44,590 nt of DNA from Streptomyces torulosus (GTDB lineage: Bacteria > Actinomycetota > Actinomycetes > Streptomycetales > Streptomycetaceae). Positions 1 to 8,137 of this stretch are shown here, one piece after another. The stretch lies in the NCBI RefSeq assembly GCF_001419765.1, contig NZ_LIRK01000183.1:1-44590 (forward strand), given 5' to 3'. Each line of letters begins with the position of its first letter. Positions within the stretch are counted from its first letter, which is position 1. Position numbers and translations under genes: made by a program. Below the pieces are notes generated by a model that saw nothing but the letters and a program-made list of their open reading frames with translations, was not told where the DNA came from and searched no databases.

Positions 1-177
1 GCCGAACCACCAGTGGTCCGGCACGCATGGGCGACGGGAGACGGATGCCGTCACCACCTCGTGCGCGGCACCGTCCCCCGGGGATCGTGGGAGGGCCAGC
101 GAGCAGGCCACCCCCCAGGTTGGAGTGTCGTGAACACAGCTGCCATCAGGCGACGAGACCCGGTCCGAACGCTGACC

Positions 178-1374
178 ATGCCTCACCGGAACGAACGTCC
201 CGCGGACCCGGCCGTATCCGACGACGCCGTATCCGACGACGCCGTGTCCGAACTCTGCGCCACCCTGCTGACCTCCTTCCTCAGGAAGGACCAGCGCAAG
301 CGGGGAGAGCAGTACCTGCGCGGGCTGCTCACCACCCGGGGACGCAAGACCACGCGCAACATCGCGGCCCAACTGGGCGCCCCCGCCACGGAGCAGACAC
401 TGCATCACTTCATCGCCGACTCCACCTGGAACTGGCAGCCGCTGCGCGCCGCGCTGGCCGCCCATCTGGAGCGGAAGACGGCCGTCCAGGGCTGGGTGGT
501 TCGTCGGATGCCGATACCGAAGACCGGTGAGCACTCGGTCGGTGTCGACCGAGGGTTCGCTCCACACCCGGGCCAGACGTTCCGGGGGCAGCAGGCGTTC
601 GGCGTGTGGCATGCCTCCCTGGAACTGAGCGCGCCCGTCGACTGGCGTCTGGTCCTGCCGGATCAGTGGGTCCACGACCACGAGCTGCGCGACCGGGCGG
701 GCATCCCGGAGGGCGCGGGGGCAGAGAGCCCGCAGGAGTGCGCGGTCGCGGTCGCCCTGGAGACCGCGCGCCGCTGGGGGCCCCGCCGACCGGTCCTGAT
801 CGATCTGCGGGATGGCGACGTGTCGGCGGCGGTGGCCCGGCTCTCGGCGGCGGGCGTCCCCTTCCTCCTCCGGATCAGCGACACCCAGCGGCTGTCCGGC
901 GCCGACCGCGCCATGCCCGTATTCCGGGGCGGCCCGCTGCCGGCCCAGCGGATCCTCCAACTGGTCAAGGGGGTTCGCCGGCCGGTGCCGTGGCAGGACG
1001 CGGCCGCCGGACCCGCCCCGCGCACATCGCTCGCCGCGATGGTCCCGGTGGCGCTGCCGGACGCTTCCGGCGCGACGCGCGGACTGTCCCTGCTCGGTGA
1101 GTGGACCGACCCGTCCCGCCCGCCGTCCGCGCTGTGGCTGACGGGCATGACGCGGCCGGGCCCCGGCTCGCTGCTGCGCCTCACCAAGCTCACCCGCCGC
1201 GTGGACGCGGACTTCGCGCGCGTCGGCGAGGAGACCGGGTTACGGGACTACGCGGGCCGTTCCTTCCGCGGCTGGCACCGGCACATGACGTTGGCCTCCG
1301 CCGCACACGCGGCCGTCGTCCTGTCGGCCGGCGGCTACGGGAGGGGCCGTTCCACCGAACTCGCCTCCGGTTGA
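178..1374 (+). CDS. IS701-family transposase homologue, probably inactive
   Basis: A 398-residue protein starting at the ATG at 178; the reading frame stays open upstream, but that part does not look like the family. The body resembles the Streptomyces IS701-like DDE family: an N-terminal helical region with EQYLRGLLTTRGRKTTRNIA and LHHFIADSTWNW, then a central RNase H-like part. In active IS701 transposases the first strand carries an Asp pair (VVDDT..PK). Here the matching stretch reads WVVRRMPIPKTGEHSVGVD, so that acidic site is missing. No terminal inverted repeats were recognised at either end. The 3' end overlaps the convergent PucR gene by about 40 bp. It is either a domesticated relative or a dead copy. 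The family call is solid; transposition activity is doubtful. Confidence 0.8.
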   Translation: MPHRNERPADPAVSDDAVSDDAVSELCATLLTSFLRKDQRKRGEQYLRGLLTTRGRKTTRNIAAQLGAPATEQTLHHFIADSTWNWQPLRAALAAHLERKTAVQGWVVRRMPIPKTGEHSVGVDRGFAPHPGQTFRGQQAFGVWHASLELSAPVDWRLVLPDQWVHDHELRDRAGIPEGAGAESPQECAVAVALETARRWGPRRPVLIDLRDGDVSAAVARLSAAGVPFLLRISDTQRLSGADRAMPVFRGGPLPAQRILQLVKGVRRPVPWQDAAAGPAPRTSLAAMVPVALPDASGATRGLSLLGEWTDPSRPPSALWLTGMTRPGPGSLLRLTKLTRRVDADFARVGEETGLRDYAGRSFRGWHRHMTLASAAHAAVVLSAGGYGRGRSTELASG

Positions 1375-3305
1375 GCCTCGGTGGCCGCCCGGCGCTGCCG
1401 GCGCAGGACCTCGCGGGAGCGGTGCAGGCGCAGCGCCAGCTGCACCTCCAGCGTTCTGCCGGGTTGCTGCCACGCGTCGCCGAGGAGGTCCGTGACCCGG
1501 TCGAGCCGTCGGGACACGGTGTTGGGGTGGACGGTCAGCCTGTCGGCCGCCGCGGCCTGGCTACCGCCCGAGGCGAAGTACGCCTCCAGGGTGCCGGTCA
1601 GGTCGGTGAGCCGGTCGCGGTCGTAGTCGAGGACCGGGCCGATCGTGCACCGGATGTAGCCGTCCACGTCGTAGTCGTCGGAGAGCAGCAGGCCGAGGAA
1701 GCCGAGGTCCTTCGCCGAGGCCGTGCCGCCCGCGCCGTCGAGCGCGGTGAGCGCGTCCAGGCAGCGTACGGCCTCCTTGTACATCCGGCCGATGCCGGCG
1801 GCGCCCCGGCCCGGCCCGGCCGTCCCCACGGACACCGGGTGGCCGAGCAGCGGTGACAGCTGGTCGGCGACGGCGCGGGCCGCGGCCGAGGCGTCCGAAC
1901 CCGGAAGGAGCAGCACGATGTTGCCGCTGTGGACCGTCTTGAGCCCGGACATCCGGTGCGCGTAGGAGGAGGCCCACACCACGGCTCGCCCCTGCTCGCC
2001 GCCCTCGGGACGGGCGACGAGCAGGACGTGGGGTGCCTCCAGGTCGATCCCGAGGCGCCGCGCGCGCTGCACGAGGTAGTGCGTCTGGTGCCCGCTGCGG
2101 CTGCCGGCCGCGAGGAGCTCGTCGAACAGGTCGTCCCGTACGAGCCCTTCGGCGACGGCGGTGCTGCGTCGCAGGAGGAGCTGGATCGCGAAGGTCTGCG
2201 CGGTCAGCCGGAGCAGCCCCTCGTCCTCCCCCACCAGCGCCGTCGTCGGGCGCAGCACCAGCACGCCCAGGTTCTCCGCGCCCGCGGTCACCGGAGCGAC
2301 CCAGACGCCCCCGGCAGTGACGACGGGCCTCAGCTGCGCGTGCGCGTCCAGGGCCGCCTCGGCCACGGCCGACTCGTCCAGCTCGCCCAGGTCACCGCTG
2401 GCGGCGAGTGGCCGTCCGGCCGGGTCACGCAGGTGCAACGCGGAGTCCAGCGCGTCGCCGGCCGCCTTCGCCACGGTGGTGAAGTCGGCACCGGCCAGCA
2501 GCAGGCCGAGGGTGTGGCTGTGCGCCTCGTTGAGCTGCCGCAGCCTGACCAGGCTCGTACGGGTGCGGAAACCGTCCAGTTCCAGGCGGCCGACCTCGCC
2601 CTGGGCCTGCTCGAAACTGCCGGCCCGCTCGATGGCGACGGCGGCGAGCGCCGCCAGCGAGGAGACCAGACCTATCTCGTCCGGGCTGAAGTAGCGTACG
2701 GAGCGCGCGGCGCCGTAGAGAACCCCGACGGTCTGCTCGCCGTTGCAGATCGGCACGGCCAGCATGGCGCGCAGCCCCTCGGCTCGCACCACGTCGTCGG
2801 CGCTCTCGTCGTGTGTGAGCGTGTCGTCGTCGAGGTAGTCGGCCGTCCACAGCGGCGCTCTGGCTGCCAGCGCCGGGTGGCCCAGGCCGTAAGGGGCCGG
2901 GATCGTGTGGCCGGCGACGAGCGCGGTGGTGGAGCCGTCGGAGACGTACAACCGAAGGCCGCCCTCCGGTTCCAGCAGGGCGATGGACGTCATGTCGAAG
3001 TTGATGAGCCGCTTGACCTTCCGGGTGACCACCTGGAGCAAGGAGTCGACGTCATGTGGCGACGCCAGGTCCGTCGCGGTGTCCACCAGATCGGCCAGGC
3101 CGTCCTCACGCTGGCGGCGCTGCCCCTGCCATGCCTGCACGCCCCGGGCCAGTCGCACGGCTCGTTCCAGGCGGATCAGCTCCTCATCGGTGGCGCCGTC
3201 GCGACGGGCACGCTGCAACACCTGGTCGAACCGGCTCGCCGGCGCCTGTTCGGAGAGGAGTTCGAGGACGGCCATCAGGCCGGTGTCGTCGGTCGGAACC
3301 GTCAT
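1335..3305 (-). CDS. GAF-domain PucR/CdaR-type transcriptional regulator
   Basis: A 656-residue regulator. Residues roughly 60-210 form a GAF sensor domain (..VTRKVKRLINFDMTSIALL.. to ..LAALAAVAIERAG), a middle region follows, and the C-terminus carries the PucR-type helix-turn-helix (TLEAYFASGGSQAAAADRL, then HPNTVSRRLDRVTDLLG). Such proteins bind DNA in response to a ligand or redox state sensed by GAF. The start chosen is ATG at 3305 (MTVPTDDTG), preceded by GGGGGC; an in-frame ATG about 40 bp further upstream is possible. The frame remains open through an upstream CGACAC repeat, but that part would be low-complexity Asp-Thr and is unlikely to be translated. It lies downstream of, and co-directional with, the SARP gene (183-bp gap). 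The target genes are unknown. Confidence 0.85.
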   Translation of the reverse strand: MTVPTDDTGLMAVLELLSEQAPASRFDQVLQRARRDGATDEELIRLERAVRLARGVQAWQGQRRQREDGLADLVDTATDLASPHDVDSLLQVVTRKVKRLINFDMTSIALLEPEGGLRLYVSDGSTTALVAGHTIPAPYGLGHPALAARAPLWTADYLDDDTLTHDESADDVVRAEGLRAMLAVPICNGEQTVGVLYGAARSVRYFSPDEIGLVSSLAALAAVAIERAGSFEQAQGEVGRLELDGFRTRTSLVRLRQLNEAHSHTLGLLLAGADFTTVAKAAGDALDSALHLRDPAGRPLAASGDLGELDESAVAEAALDAHAQLRPVVTAGGVWVAPVTAGAENLGVLVLRPTTALVGEDEGLLRLTAQTFAIQLLLRRSTAVAEGLVRDDLFDELLAAGSRSGHQTHYLVQRARRLGIDLEAPHVLLVARPEGGEQGRAVVWASSYAHRMSGLKTVHSGNIVLLLPGSDASAAARAVADQLSPLLGHPVSVGTAGPGRGAAGIGRMYKEAVRCLDALTALDGAGGTASAKDLGFLGLLLSDDYDVDGYIRCTIGPVLDYDRDRLTDLTGTLEAYFASGGSQAAAADRLTVHPNTVSRRLDRVTDLLGDAWQQPGRTLEVQLALRLHRSREVLRRQRRAATEAQPEASSVERPLP

Positions 3306-3358
3306 GATGTGCGAGCCCCCAGCCTGTCCTGCACGTTCGCCCGTCATCGGGGTGCAAC

Positions 3359-3445
<87 letters not shown>

Positions 3446-3487
3446 AACTGAACTGGAACGGGAACTGGTTCGACGGCGGTCTCGTGG

Positions 3488-4264
3488 TCAACGCGAGGCG
3501 GCAAGCGTGCGGCGCGCCGAGTGGGGAACGGTCCTGGCACGGGCCGCCGCGGCCCTCCCGGCAGGACCGTGCCGCACCGCCGCGCGGTCCGCGCCGGGGA
3601 CGAGGTCCGCGACCATCACCGCGTATCTGGGTGGCGATCCGCCGAACCGGGAGAGGAAGACGGACAGGCCGGCGTAGAGCTCGTGCCGGCGGCCGAGCCT
3701 GCGCTGTGCCTCGACCCACTGGTCGAGGGCCCGCAGCCGGGACTGTTGGAGGCGGGCGATGTGTGTGCGCAGATGTGGTCCGGCCACGACGCCGGTGTAG
3801 GGGTCGGAGGCCCACAACTCAAGCGCCTCACCGAGTCGTTCGGCACCCGTCGCGTAGTCCTCCACCTCCATGGCCCGGTAGCCGGCGCCGGCCGCGCGCA
3901 GGAACAAGCGCAGGTCGGAGGCGCCGCCTCCGGTGTGGAGCTGGTAGCCGCCGGACAGTGAGACGAGGACGTCGCGCGCCGTCCGGCGCCCGGACGCGGC
4001 GGTTGCGCCCGCCACCGGCTCGGGGCGAACGCCCAGCGCGGCGTCGATCAGCTCCCGCAGCTGGCGGACGTGCGTCTCGATGACGTCCCGCGCGTGCGGT
4101 GGCGCGCCTTCGGGCCAGAGTTCCTGCGTCAGGACGGTCGTCGGCACGAGGTGATCGGCGTGGGCCACGAGCACTGCGAGCAGTTGGCGGGCCGGTGCCG
4201 AGGTGGGAACGATGGGCGTCCCGCCCTCCCGTACGTCGAGCAGGCCCAGCACCTTCAGATCCAT
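3488..4264 (-). CDS. SARP-family (AfsR/DnrI/RedD) transcriptional regulator
   Basis: A 258-residue protein starting at ATG 4264 (MDLKVLGLLDV), the usual SARP beginning. Residues about 1-95 are the winged-helix DNA-binding domain (..PARQLLAVLVAHADHLVPTTVLTQELW.., ..ETHVRQLRELI..), and about 105-245 are the bacterial transcriptional activation domain (LRLFLRAAGAGYRAMEVEDY.., LRTHIARLQQSRLRALDQWVEAQ.., RHELYAGLSVFL). Length agrees with stand-alone SARPs such as DnrI. SARPs usually activate antibiotic gene clusters by binding heptameric direct repeats, but no biosynthetic cluster is adjacent here. Its promoter region is strikingly AT-rich and contains a palindrome (4303-4317). It is followed in the same direction by the PucR gene. 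Confidence 0.88.
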   Translation of the reverse strand: MDLKVLGLLDVREGGTPIVPTSAPARQLLAVLVAHADHLVPTTVLTQELWPEGAPPHARDVIETHVRQLRELIDAALGVRPEPVAGATAASGRRTARDVLVSLSGGYQLHTGGGASDLRLFLRAAGAGYRAMEVEDYATGAERLGEALELWASDPYTGVVAGPHLRTHIARLQQSRLRALDQWVEAQRRLGRRHELYAGLSVFLSRFGGSPPRYAVMVADLVPGADRAAVRHGPAGRAAAARARTVPHSARRTLAASR

Positions 4265-4302
4265 GACGCCCCCCTCTGTGACCACGTCCCGCCACACTAA
4301 GA

Positions 4303-4317
4303 TAATAATGATTATTC
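4303..4317. promoter_or_regulatory. AT-rich 7-1-7 palindrome in the SARP promoter (Fur/Zur-like)
   Basis: TAATAATGATTATTC is centred on the G at 4310, and 6 of its 7 pairs are complementary. It lies about 40 bp upstream of the SARP start in a short AT-rich island (4297-4333) that contrasts with the surrounding high GC. Geometry and base content resemble sites of Fur-superfamily metal repressors (Fur, Zur). The assignment is by resemblance only; it may simply be a promoter -10 region. Confidence 0.4.
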
Positions 4318-4485
4318 GTTTTTTGAAGGATGTATTTCCTGACGCGGAGGAGCACTCGGCGGGCAGGGGTGCGCCGGGGGTGGGAGCCCAGACCGCTGTT
4401 ACCGCAGAGCAGTTGGGCAGCGGCCCATGACTCGTCCGCCACGAGGTCGGTCGACGCTCTGCGGATCCCTGCTCCCGCTAGTGGT

Positions 4486-4561
4486 GCTGTACTCGGAGGA
4501 GAGGGAGAACAGGGCGGCATCGCCCGGGAGTACAGCGCCTGGTCGGGGACAGCGAGTACAG
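4486..4561. promoter_or_regulatory. Three TGTACTC/GAGTACA half-sites upstream of the first DUF418 gene
   Basis: GCTGTACTC at 4486-4494 is matched by its exact reverse complement GAGTACAGC at 4528-4536, and GAGTACAG recurs at 4554-4561, 26 bp further on. These are the only obvious features in the stretch between the SARP promoter and the conserved leader at 4631. They could be an operator for an unknown repressor. No regulator family was recognised, and chance is not excluded. Confidence 0.25.
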
Positions 4562-4630
4562 ACTTGAGTCCCAAACCGAAGCGCCCGAGCCGGCCGCCGG
4601 CCGGGCCCGCCCGGCCCGTCGGTGCGGCGC

Positions 4631-4702
4631 GGTTCCGCCGGTCGGCGGGGCGGTCCCGGCCGGTCGGCGGGGGCGTTGCCGAAGCCTGTCGGATGTTCCG
4701 CC
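4631..4702 (+). promoter_or_regulatory. Conserved 72-bp leader of DUF418 paralogue 1
   Basis: This block aligns without gaps to 11896-11967 upstream of paralogue 3, with about 10 differences in 72 positions, and both blocks end 27 bp before the start codon. Inside it CCGGTCGGCGGGGCG (4638) and CCGGTCGGCGGGGGCG (4660) form a direct repeat with a 22-bp period, about two helical turns. It ends with GAAGCCTGTCGGATG, also recognisable before paralogue 2. It is a regulatory element: either an operator bound on one DNA face or a structured mRNA leader. Confidence 0.65.
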
Positions 4703-4729
4703 TCCTGGCGGCACCGAAGGATTCGTCGT

Positions 4730-6007
4730 ATGACACAGGTAAAGCCGACGCAGGAGCTGTCGGCTCCGCAGAGGAACGCGACTCCACCGCCGCAGGCCTC
4801 GTCCGAGTCCGGCGAGGGGGTCTCGGGCGGCCCCTCGATGGGGCGCCTCGTCGGGCTGGATCTGGCCCGTGCGCTGGCGGTGTTCGGCATGTACATCGTG
4901 CACATCGCCCCGATGGACTCCCCCCAGGGCAGCGTCGGCAGCTGGGTGTACTTCCTGGCCGAGGGACGCTCCTCGGCCCTGTTCGCCACCCTCGCCGGGT
5001 TCTCGCTGATGCTGATCGCCGGCCGCCGTGAGCCGAAGACCGGCCTGGCGGGCCGACAGGCGAAGGCCCGCATCGCGATCCGCGCCGTGATCCTGCTGGC
5101 CCTGGGCACCGTGCTGGCGATGGAGTACGGGGACATCATCATCCTCGCCTACTACGGCGTCTACTTCCTCCTCGCACTGCTCCTGGTACGACTGAGCGCC
5201 AGGACACTGGCGCTCATCGCGGCCGGGATCGCGCTCGTCATGCCACAGTTGGCGTTCGTTTTGAAGATGTGGCTGAGCGACTCCGTCCAGCAGAGCATCA
5301 ACGCCTACGACCCGCTGGAACGGCTCAGCACCGTGGGAGTACTCGATCTGCTGCTGACGGGCCTCTACCCGACCATCACGTGGATGGCGTTCGTGACCAC
5401 CGGCATGGCTCTGGCCCGCCTCGACCTGTCCGCCCCCGTCGTCCGGCGGCGCCTGGCCGTCCTCGGTGCCGGCCTCGCCACAGCCGCCTACGGCCTGGCC
5501 ACGCTGCTGACCGGCGCGAGCGCGGTATGGAACGTCGGCGGAGGTGGGGGACCCTCCAGCGGCTCCGGTCCGGGCTCCATGGGCAGCGGCTCCGCGGTCT
5601 CCGGCTCGATGGGCAGCGCACCCGGCGGGCCCGAGCTGTCGGCGTCGGACCTGCTGGGCGCCGTGTCCCACACCGGCACCACCTTCGACACCATCGGCTG
5701 CGCGGGCATCGCGATCCTCGTGATCGTGGCCGCGACGGCGGCGATGGACCGTCTGCCGCTACTGCGCCGCCTGGCCAAGCCGGTCATCGCCGTGGGCACC
5801 ATGTCCCTGACCGCCTACGTAGGCCACTTCCTCGCACAGTCGGCGTGGCCCGCTTCCGGCGCCGGCACCACGACGTCCTGGGTACCCGTGCTCACGTACA
5901 TCCTGACAGCGATCGTGTTCGCCACGATCTGGTCCCGCTTCTTCCGCCGCGGCCCTCTGGAGCATCTGCTCAACGCCGCCACCAAACCCGCCAAGTACAT
6001 CCGCTGA
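4730..6007 (+). CDS. DUF418/HGSNAT-like multispanning membrane protein, paralogue 1
   Basis: A 425-residue integral membrane protein starting at ATG 4730 (MTQVKPTQE), with GAAGG about 9 nt upstream. After a cytoplasmic tail of about 35 residues comes the signature LVGLDLARALAVFGMYIVHI, typical of the HGSNAT/DUF1624-type acyltransferase-like fold, then the loop LAGFSLMLIAGRREPKTGL, several hydrophobic helices, and the C-terminal DUF418 region (PVIAVGTMSLTAYVGH.., WSRFFRRGPLEHLLNAATK). A Gly/Ser-rich loop of about 35 residues lies around residues 265-300. Members (E. coli YeiB-like) have no settled function; transfer or export of acyl-modified molecules is a guess. Two further copies lie at 6740 and 11995. 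A terminator hairpin follows. Confidence 0.85.
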   Translation: MTQVKPTQELSAPQRNATPPPQASSESGEGVSGGPSMGRLVGLDLARALAVFGMYIVHIAPMDSPQGSVGSWVYFLAEGRSSALFATLAGFSLMLIAGRREPKTGLAGRQAKARIAIRAVILLALGTVLAMEYGDIIILAYYGVYFLLALLLVRLSARTLALIAAGIALVMPQLAFVLKMWLSDSVQQSINAYDPLERLSTVGVLDLLLTGLYPTITWMAFVTTGMALARLDLSAPVVRRRLAVLGAGLATAAYGLATLLTGASAVWNVGGGGGPSSGSGPGSMGSGSAVSGSMGSAPGGPELSASDLLGAVSHTGTTFDTIGCAGIAILVIVAATAAMDRLPLLRRLAKPVIAVGTMSLTAYVGHFLAQSAWPASGAGTTTSWVPVLTYILTAIVFATIWSRFFRRGPLEHLLNAATKPAKYIR

Positions 6008-6015
6008 TGTCCGGT

Positions 6016-6045
6016 CGGGGTGGCTCGGCTTCCTGCCCCACCCCG
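6016..6045 (+). terminator. Hairpin terminator after DUF418 paralogue 1
   Basis: CGGGGTGG (6016-6023) pairs with CCACCCCG (6038-6045) around a 14-nt loop, starting 9 bp after the stop codon. The same stem occurs after paralogue 3 (13271-13302), so the terminator was duplicated with the gene. There is no T-tract, as is common in Streptomyces. Confidence 0.65.
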
Positions 6046-6062
6046 GCCTGCACGGCCCGCTC

Positions 6063-6091
6063 GGCCCGCAAGGGGACAGCCCTTGCGGGCC
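6063..6091. terminator. Strong 12-bp hairpin terminator
   Basis: GGCCCGCAAGGG (6063-6074) and CCCTTGCGGGCC (6080-6091) are perfectly complementary around the 5-nt loop GACAG. It is the second hairpin downstream of paralogue 1. It could also stop transcription arriving from the right on the minus strand. Confidence 0.75.
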
Positions 6092-6294
6092 TTGGCAGTG
6101 GCCGGCCATGTCTGGGCCAGGGGCGGGGACATGGTGCCGGGGCAGGGTCGGGCGCGGGCCAAGGCGCGACTGCCGCCGATGCCGCTGAGGCCACGACGGA
6201 TACACCCAGGTTGGTGCACCACGGAGTTGGCGGCCACAGGCTCCTCGCCGCCTCATCTGGTCGAAGGGGCAGCGGCGGTTACCTAGGCTCAGCG

Positions 6295-6580
6295 AACGTA
6301 GTTGGCGTTTAGTCGCCGCCACAGCGCGGCGCGTGCGCAGGCGGCGTTGTGTTGTACGCCACCGGGAGCGCTTGGCGCCTCGTCGACGCCCGGGTTGGCG
6401 ACGCGAAGGTGAGCAGACCGCCCCGTGTCGCTGCCGGGTTCGGCGGTCTGCCACATCGAGACGGCGACCTTCACCTCAAGGTCGGCCAACTGCTCGGCCA
6501 CAGCGCGGGGTCGGGCCACTCGCTCTCCTCGAAACGCCAGTCGCCCGGCTCCGGCCAGCGGAAGAAGTCGCAGATGATGC
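6295..6580 (-). pseudogene. Decayed fragment of a GH31 glycosidase (alpha-xylosidase-like)
   Basis: Minus-strand translation gives, in successive frames, ICDFFRWPEPGDWRFEESEWPDP, then AVAEQLADLEVKVAVSMWQTAEPGSD, then VQHNAACARAALWRRLNANY (each read on its own). These match in order the GH31 stretch around DFFxWxxxGDWxFDxxEWPDP / L..xGVxxxVSxWPTVxPxS / THPAARxxxWxxxxxNY. At least one frameshift separates the first two parts, and about 25 residues are missing before the third. Both ends of the enzyme are absent, so no function remains. The family call rests on remembered motif order. Confidence 0.7.
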
Positions 6581-6644
6581 CGGATCCGCGGCATCCCGGT
6601 GGCTAGTTCGACGGCCACAGTCGTTCCTGTAGGCCGAGACCGCC

Positions 6645-6670
6645 CCCGCCGACCGGAGGGGGTCGGTGGG
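6645..6670 (+). promoter_or_regulatory. Hairpin in the leader of DUF418 paralogue 2
   Basis: CCCGCCGACC (6645-6654) pairs with GGTCGGTGGG (6661-6670), one pair being G-U, around a 6-nt loop. The left arm is the reverse complement of the GGTCGGCGGG element repeated in the leaders of paralogues 1 and 3. Further downstream GAAGCCTGGCGGATG (from 6692) matches the end of the 72-bp leader block, and CTCGGCGAGGTTGTCCCG just before the start matches GCGCGAGGTTTGCCGT of paralogue 3. Confidence 0.5.
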
Positions 6671-6739
6671 CCGACTGGCGGGACACCTCCTGAAGCCTGG
6701 CGGATGGTCGATGTCCCGTGCCTCGGCGAGGTTGTCCCG

Positions 6740-8035
6740 GTGACCGAGATCGAAAGCGCCATCAAGGCGCCTGCCCAGCCCTTGGACGTACCCGAGCCTG
6801 ATACGGCGACGGGACGCCCTTCGTCGACGGCGCGGCTGGTCGGGGTGGACCTCGCCCGTGCGGTGGCCGTGTTCGGAATGTTCGCCGTGCACGTCGGCCC
6901 CTTCAATCCCTTCCCCGTCTCGGGCGACAGCATGGGCACCCGGGCCGTCTGGCTGGCGAGCGGCCGGGCGTCGGCGCTGTTCGCCACCCTCGCCGGGTTC
7001 TCGCTGGTGCTGATCGCCGGCCGTCTGGAGCCGAAGACCGGGCTGGCCGGCCGGCAGGCGAAGGTCAGGATCGTGATCCGGGCCGTGATCCTGCTCGTGG
7101 TGGGGACCGCGCTGGCGATGACCGACTTCGGCGGCGGCGTCATCATCAACTTCTACGCGGTGTACTTCCTGTTGGCCCTGCCCCTGCTGCGGTTGCGCGC
7201 CAGGACGCTCGCGCTCATCGCGGTCGCGCTCGCGCTCGTCATGCCGCAGGTGGCGTACGCCCTGCGGGCGCTGCTCAGCGAGTCGACCGTGAACATGATC
7301 GACTCCTACGACCCGATCGCGCGCCTCTCCGGCGTGGGTGTGCTCGACTTCCTGCTCACCGGCTTCTATCCGGCGATCACCTGGATGACGTTCGTGGTCA
7401 CCGGTATGGCGCTGGGCCGGCTGGATCTGTCCTCCGGTGCGGTGCGGCGGCGGCTGGCCGTGGTCGGTCCCGCGCTGATCGCGTTCGGATACGGCGTCTC
7501 GTGGCTGGCGCTCCGGTTGACCGGCGGTGCCAGGGAGGTCATGGCCGGGATGCCTGACATGAAGGGCTTCGACGTCCTGAAGGACCGCACCGCCATGAAG
7601 GATCCCGGCATGGCAGAGGGGTCCTTCGACCTGCCGGTCGGCCATGGACTGTGGGGCCCCGACGCCTGGGGGCTGCTGGCGGCGGAGCCGCACAGCGGTT
7701 CCACGTTCGACCTCATCGGCTGCCTGGGAGTCGCGATCACCGTGATCCTGTGCCTGACGGTGGCCGTCGACCGGCTGCCGGTGCTGCGCAGGCTGGCAGC
7801 GCCGGTCATCGCCGTCGGCACCATGTCCCTGACCCTCTACGTGAGCCACATCCTGGTGATCCTCGCCCTGCCCGGCGAAGGGGTCACCCCACCGCAGTCC
7901 GCCTCCTTCGAGCTGCTGCTCTGCTTCGTGGTCGGCGCCACCCTGTTCGCGGGGATCTGGTCCCGCTTCTTCCGCCGCGGCCCGTTGGAGTACCTCCTCA
8001 ACAGCGCCACCAAGCTGGCGAACCGCGTCCGCTGA
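6740..8035 (+). CDS. DUF418/HGSNAT-like multispanning membrane protein, paralogue 2
   Basis: A 431-residue homologue of the proteins at 4730 and 11995, with the same landmarks: LVGVDLARAVAVFGMFAVHV, LAGFSLVLIAGRLEPKTGLAGRQ, and C-terminal PVIAVGTMSLTLYVSH and WSRFFRRGPLEYLLNSATK. The start is set at GTG 6740 (MTEIESAIK) because the leader sequence just upstream aligns with that of the other two genes up to this codon; an ATG at 6704 in the same frame is an alternative. The extracytoplasmic loop around residues 260-295 is Met-rich (VMAGMPDMKG.., AMKDPGMAEG) instead of Gly/Ser-rich as in paralogue 1. It is followed within about 100 bp by remnants of the convergent SGNH gene. Confidence 0.83.
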   Translation: MTEIESAIKAPAQPLDVPEPDTATGRPSSTARLVGVDLARAVAVFGMFAVHVGPFNPFPVSGDSMGTRAVWLASGRASALFATLAGFSLVLIAGRLEPKTGLAGRQAKVRIVIRAVILLVVGTALAMTDFGGGVIINFYAVYFLLALPLLRLRARTLALIAVALALVMPQVAYALRALLSESTVNMIDSYDPIARLSGVGVLDFLLTGFYPAITWMTFVVTGMALGRLDLSSGAVRRRLAVVGPALIAFGYGVSWLALRLTGGAREVMAGMPDMKGFDVLKDRTAMKDPGMAEGSFDLPVGHGLWGPDAWGLLAAEPHSGSTFDLIGCLGVAITVILCLTVAVDRLPVLRRLAAPVIAVGTMSLTLYVSHILVILALPGEGVTPPQSASFELLLCFVVGATLFAGIWSRFFRRGPLEYLLNSATKLANRVR

Positions 8036-8137
8036 GCCCAGGCGGGCACGCCGGGAAATCCGTACAAAGAAGTGGCAGCTGTCCGGGATCACCGCAGAGG
8101 GGGCAGCAGCGTGAGTGACCTTCGGCACGCGGGCCGG

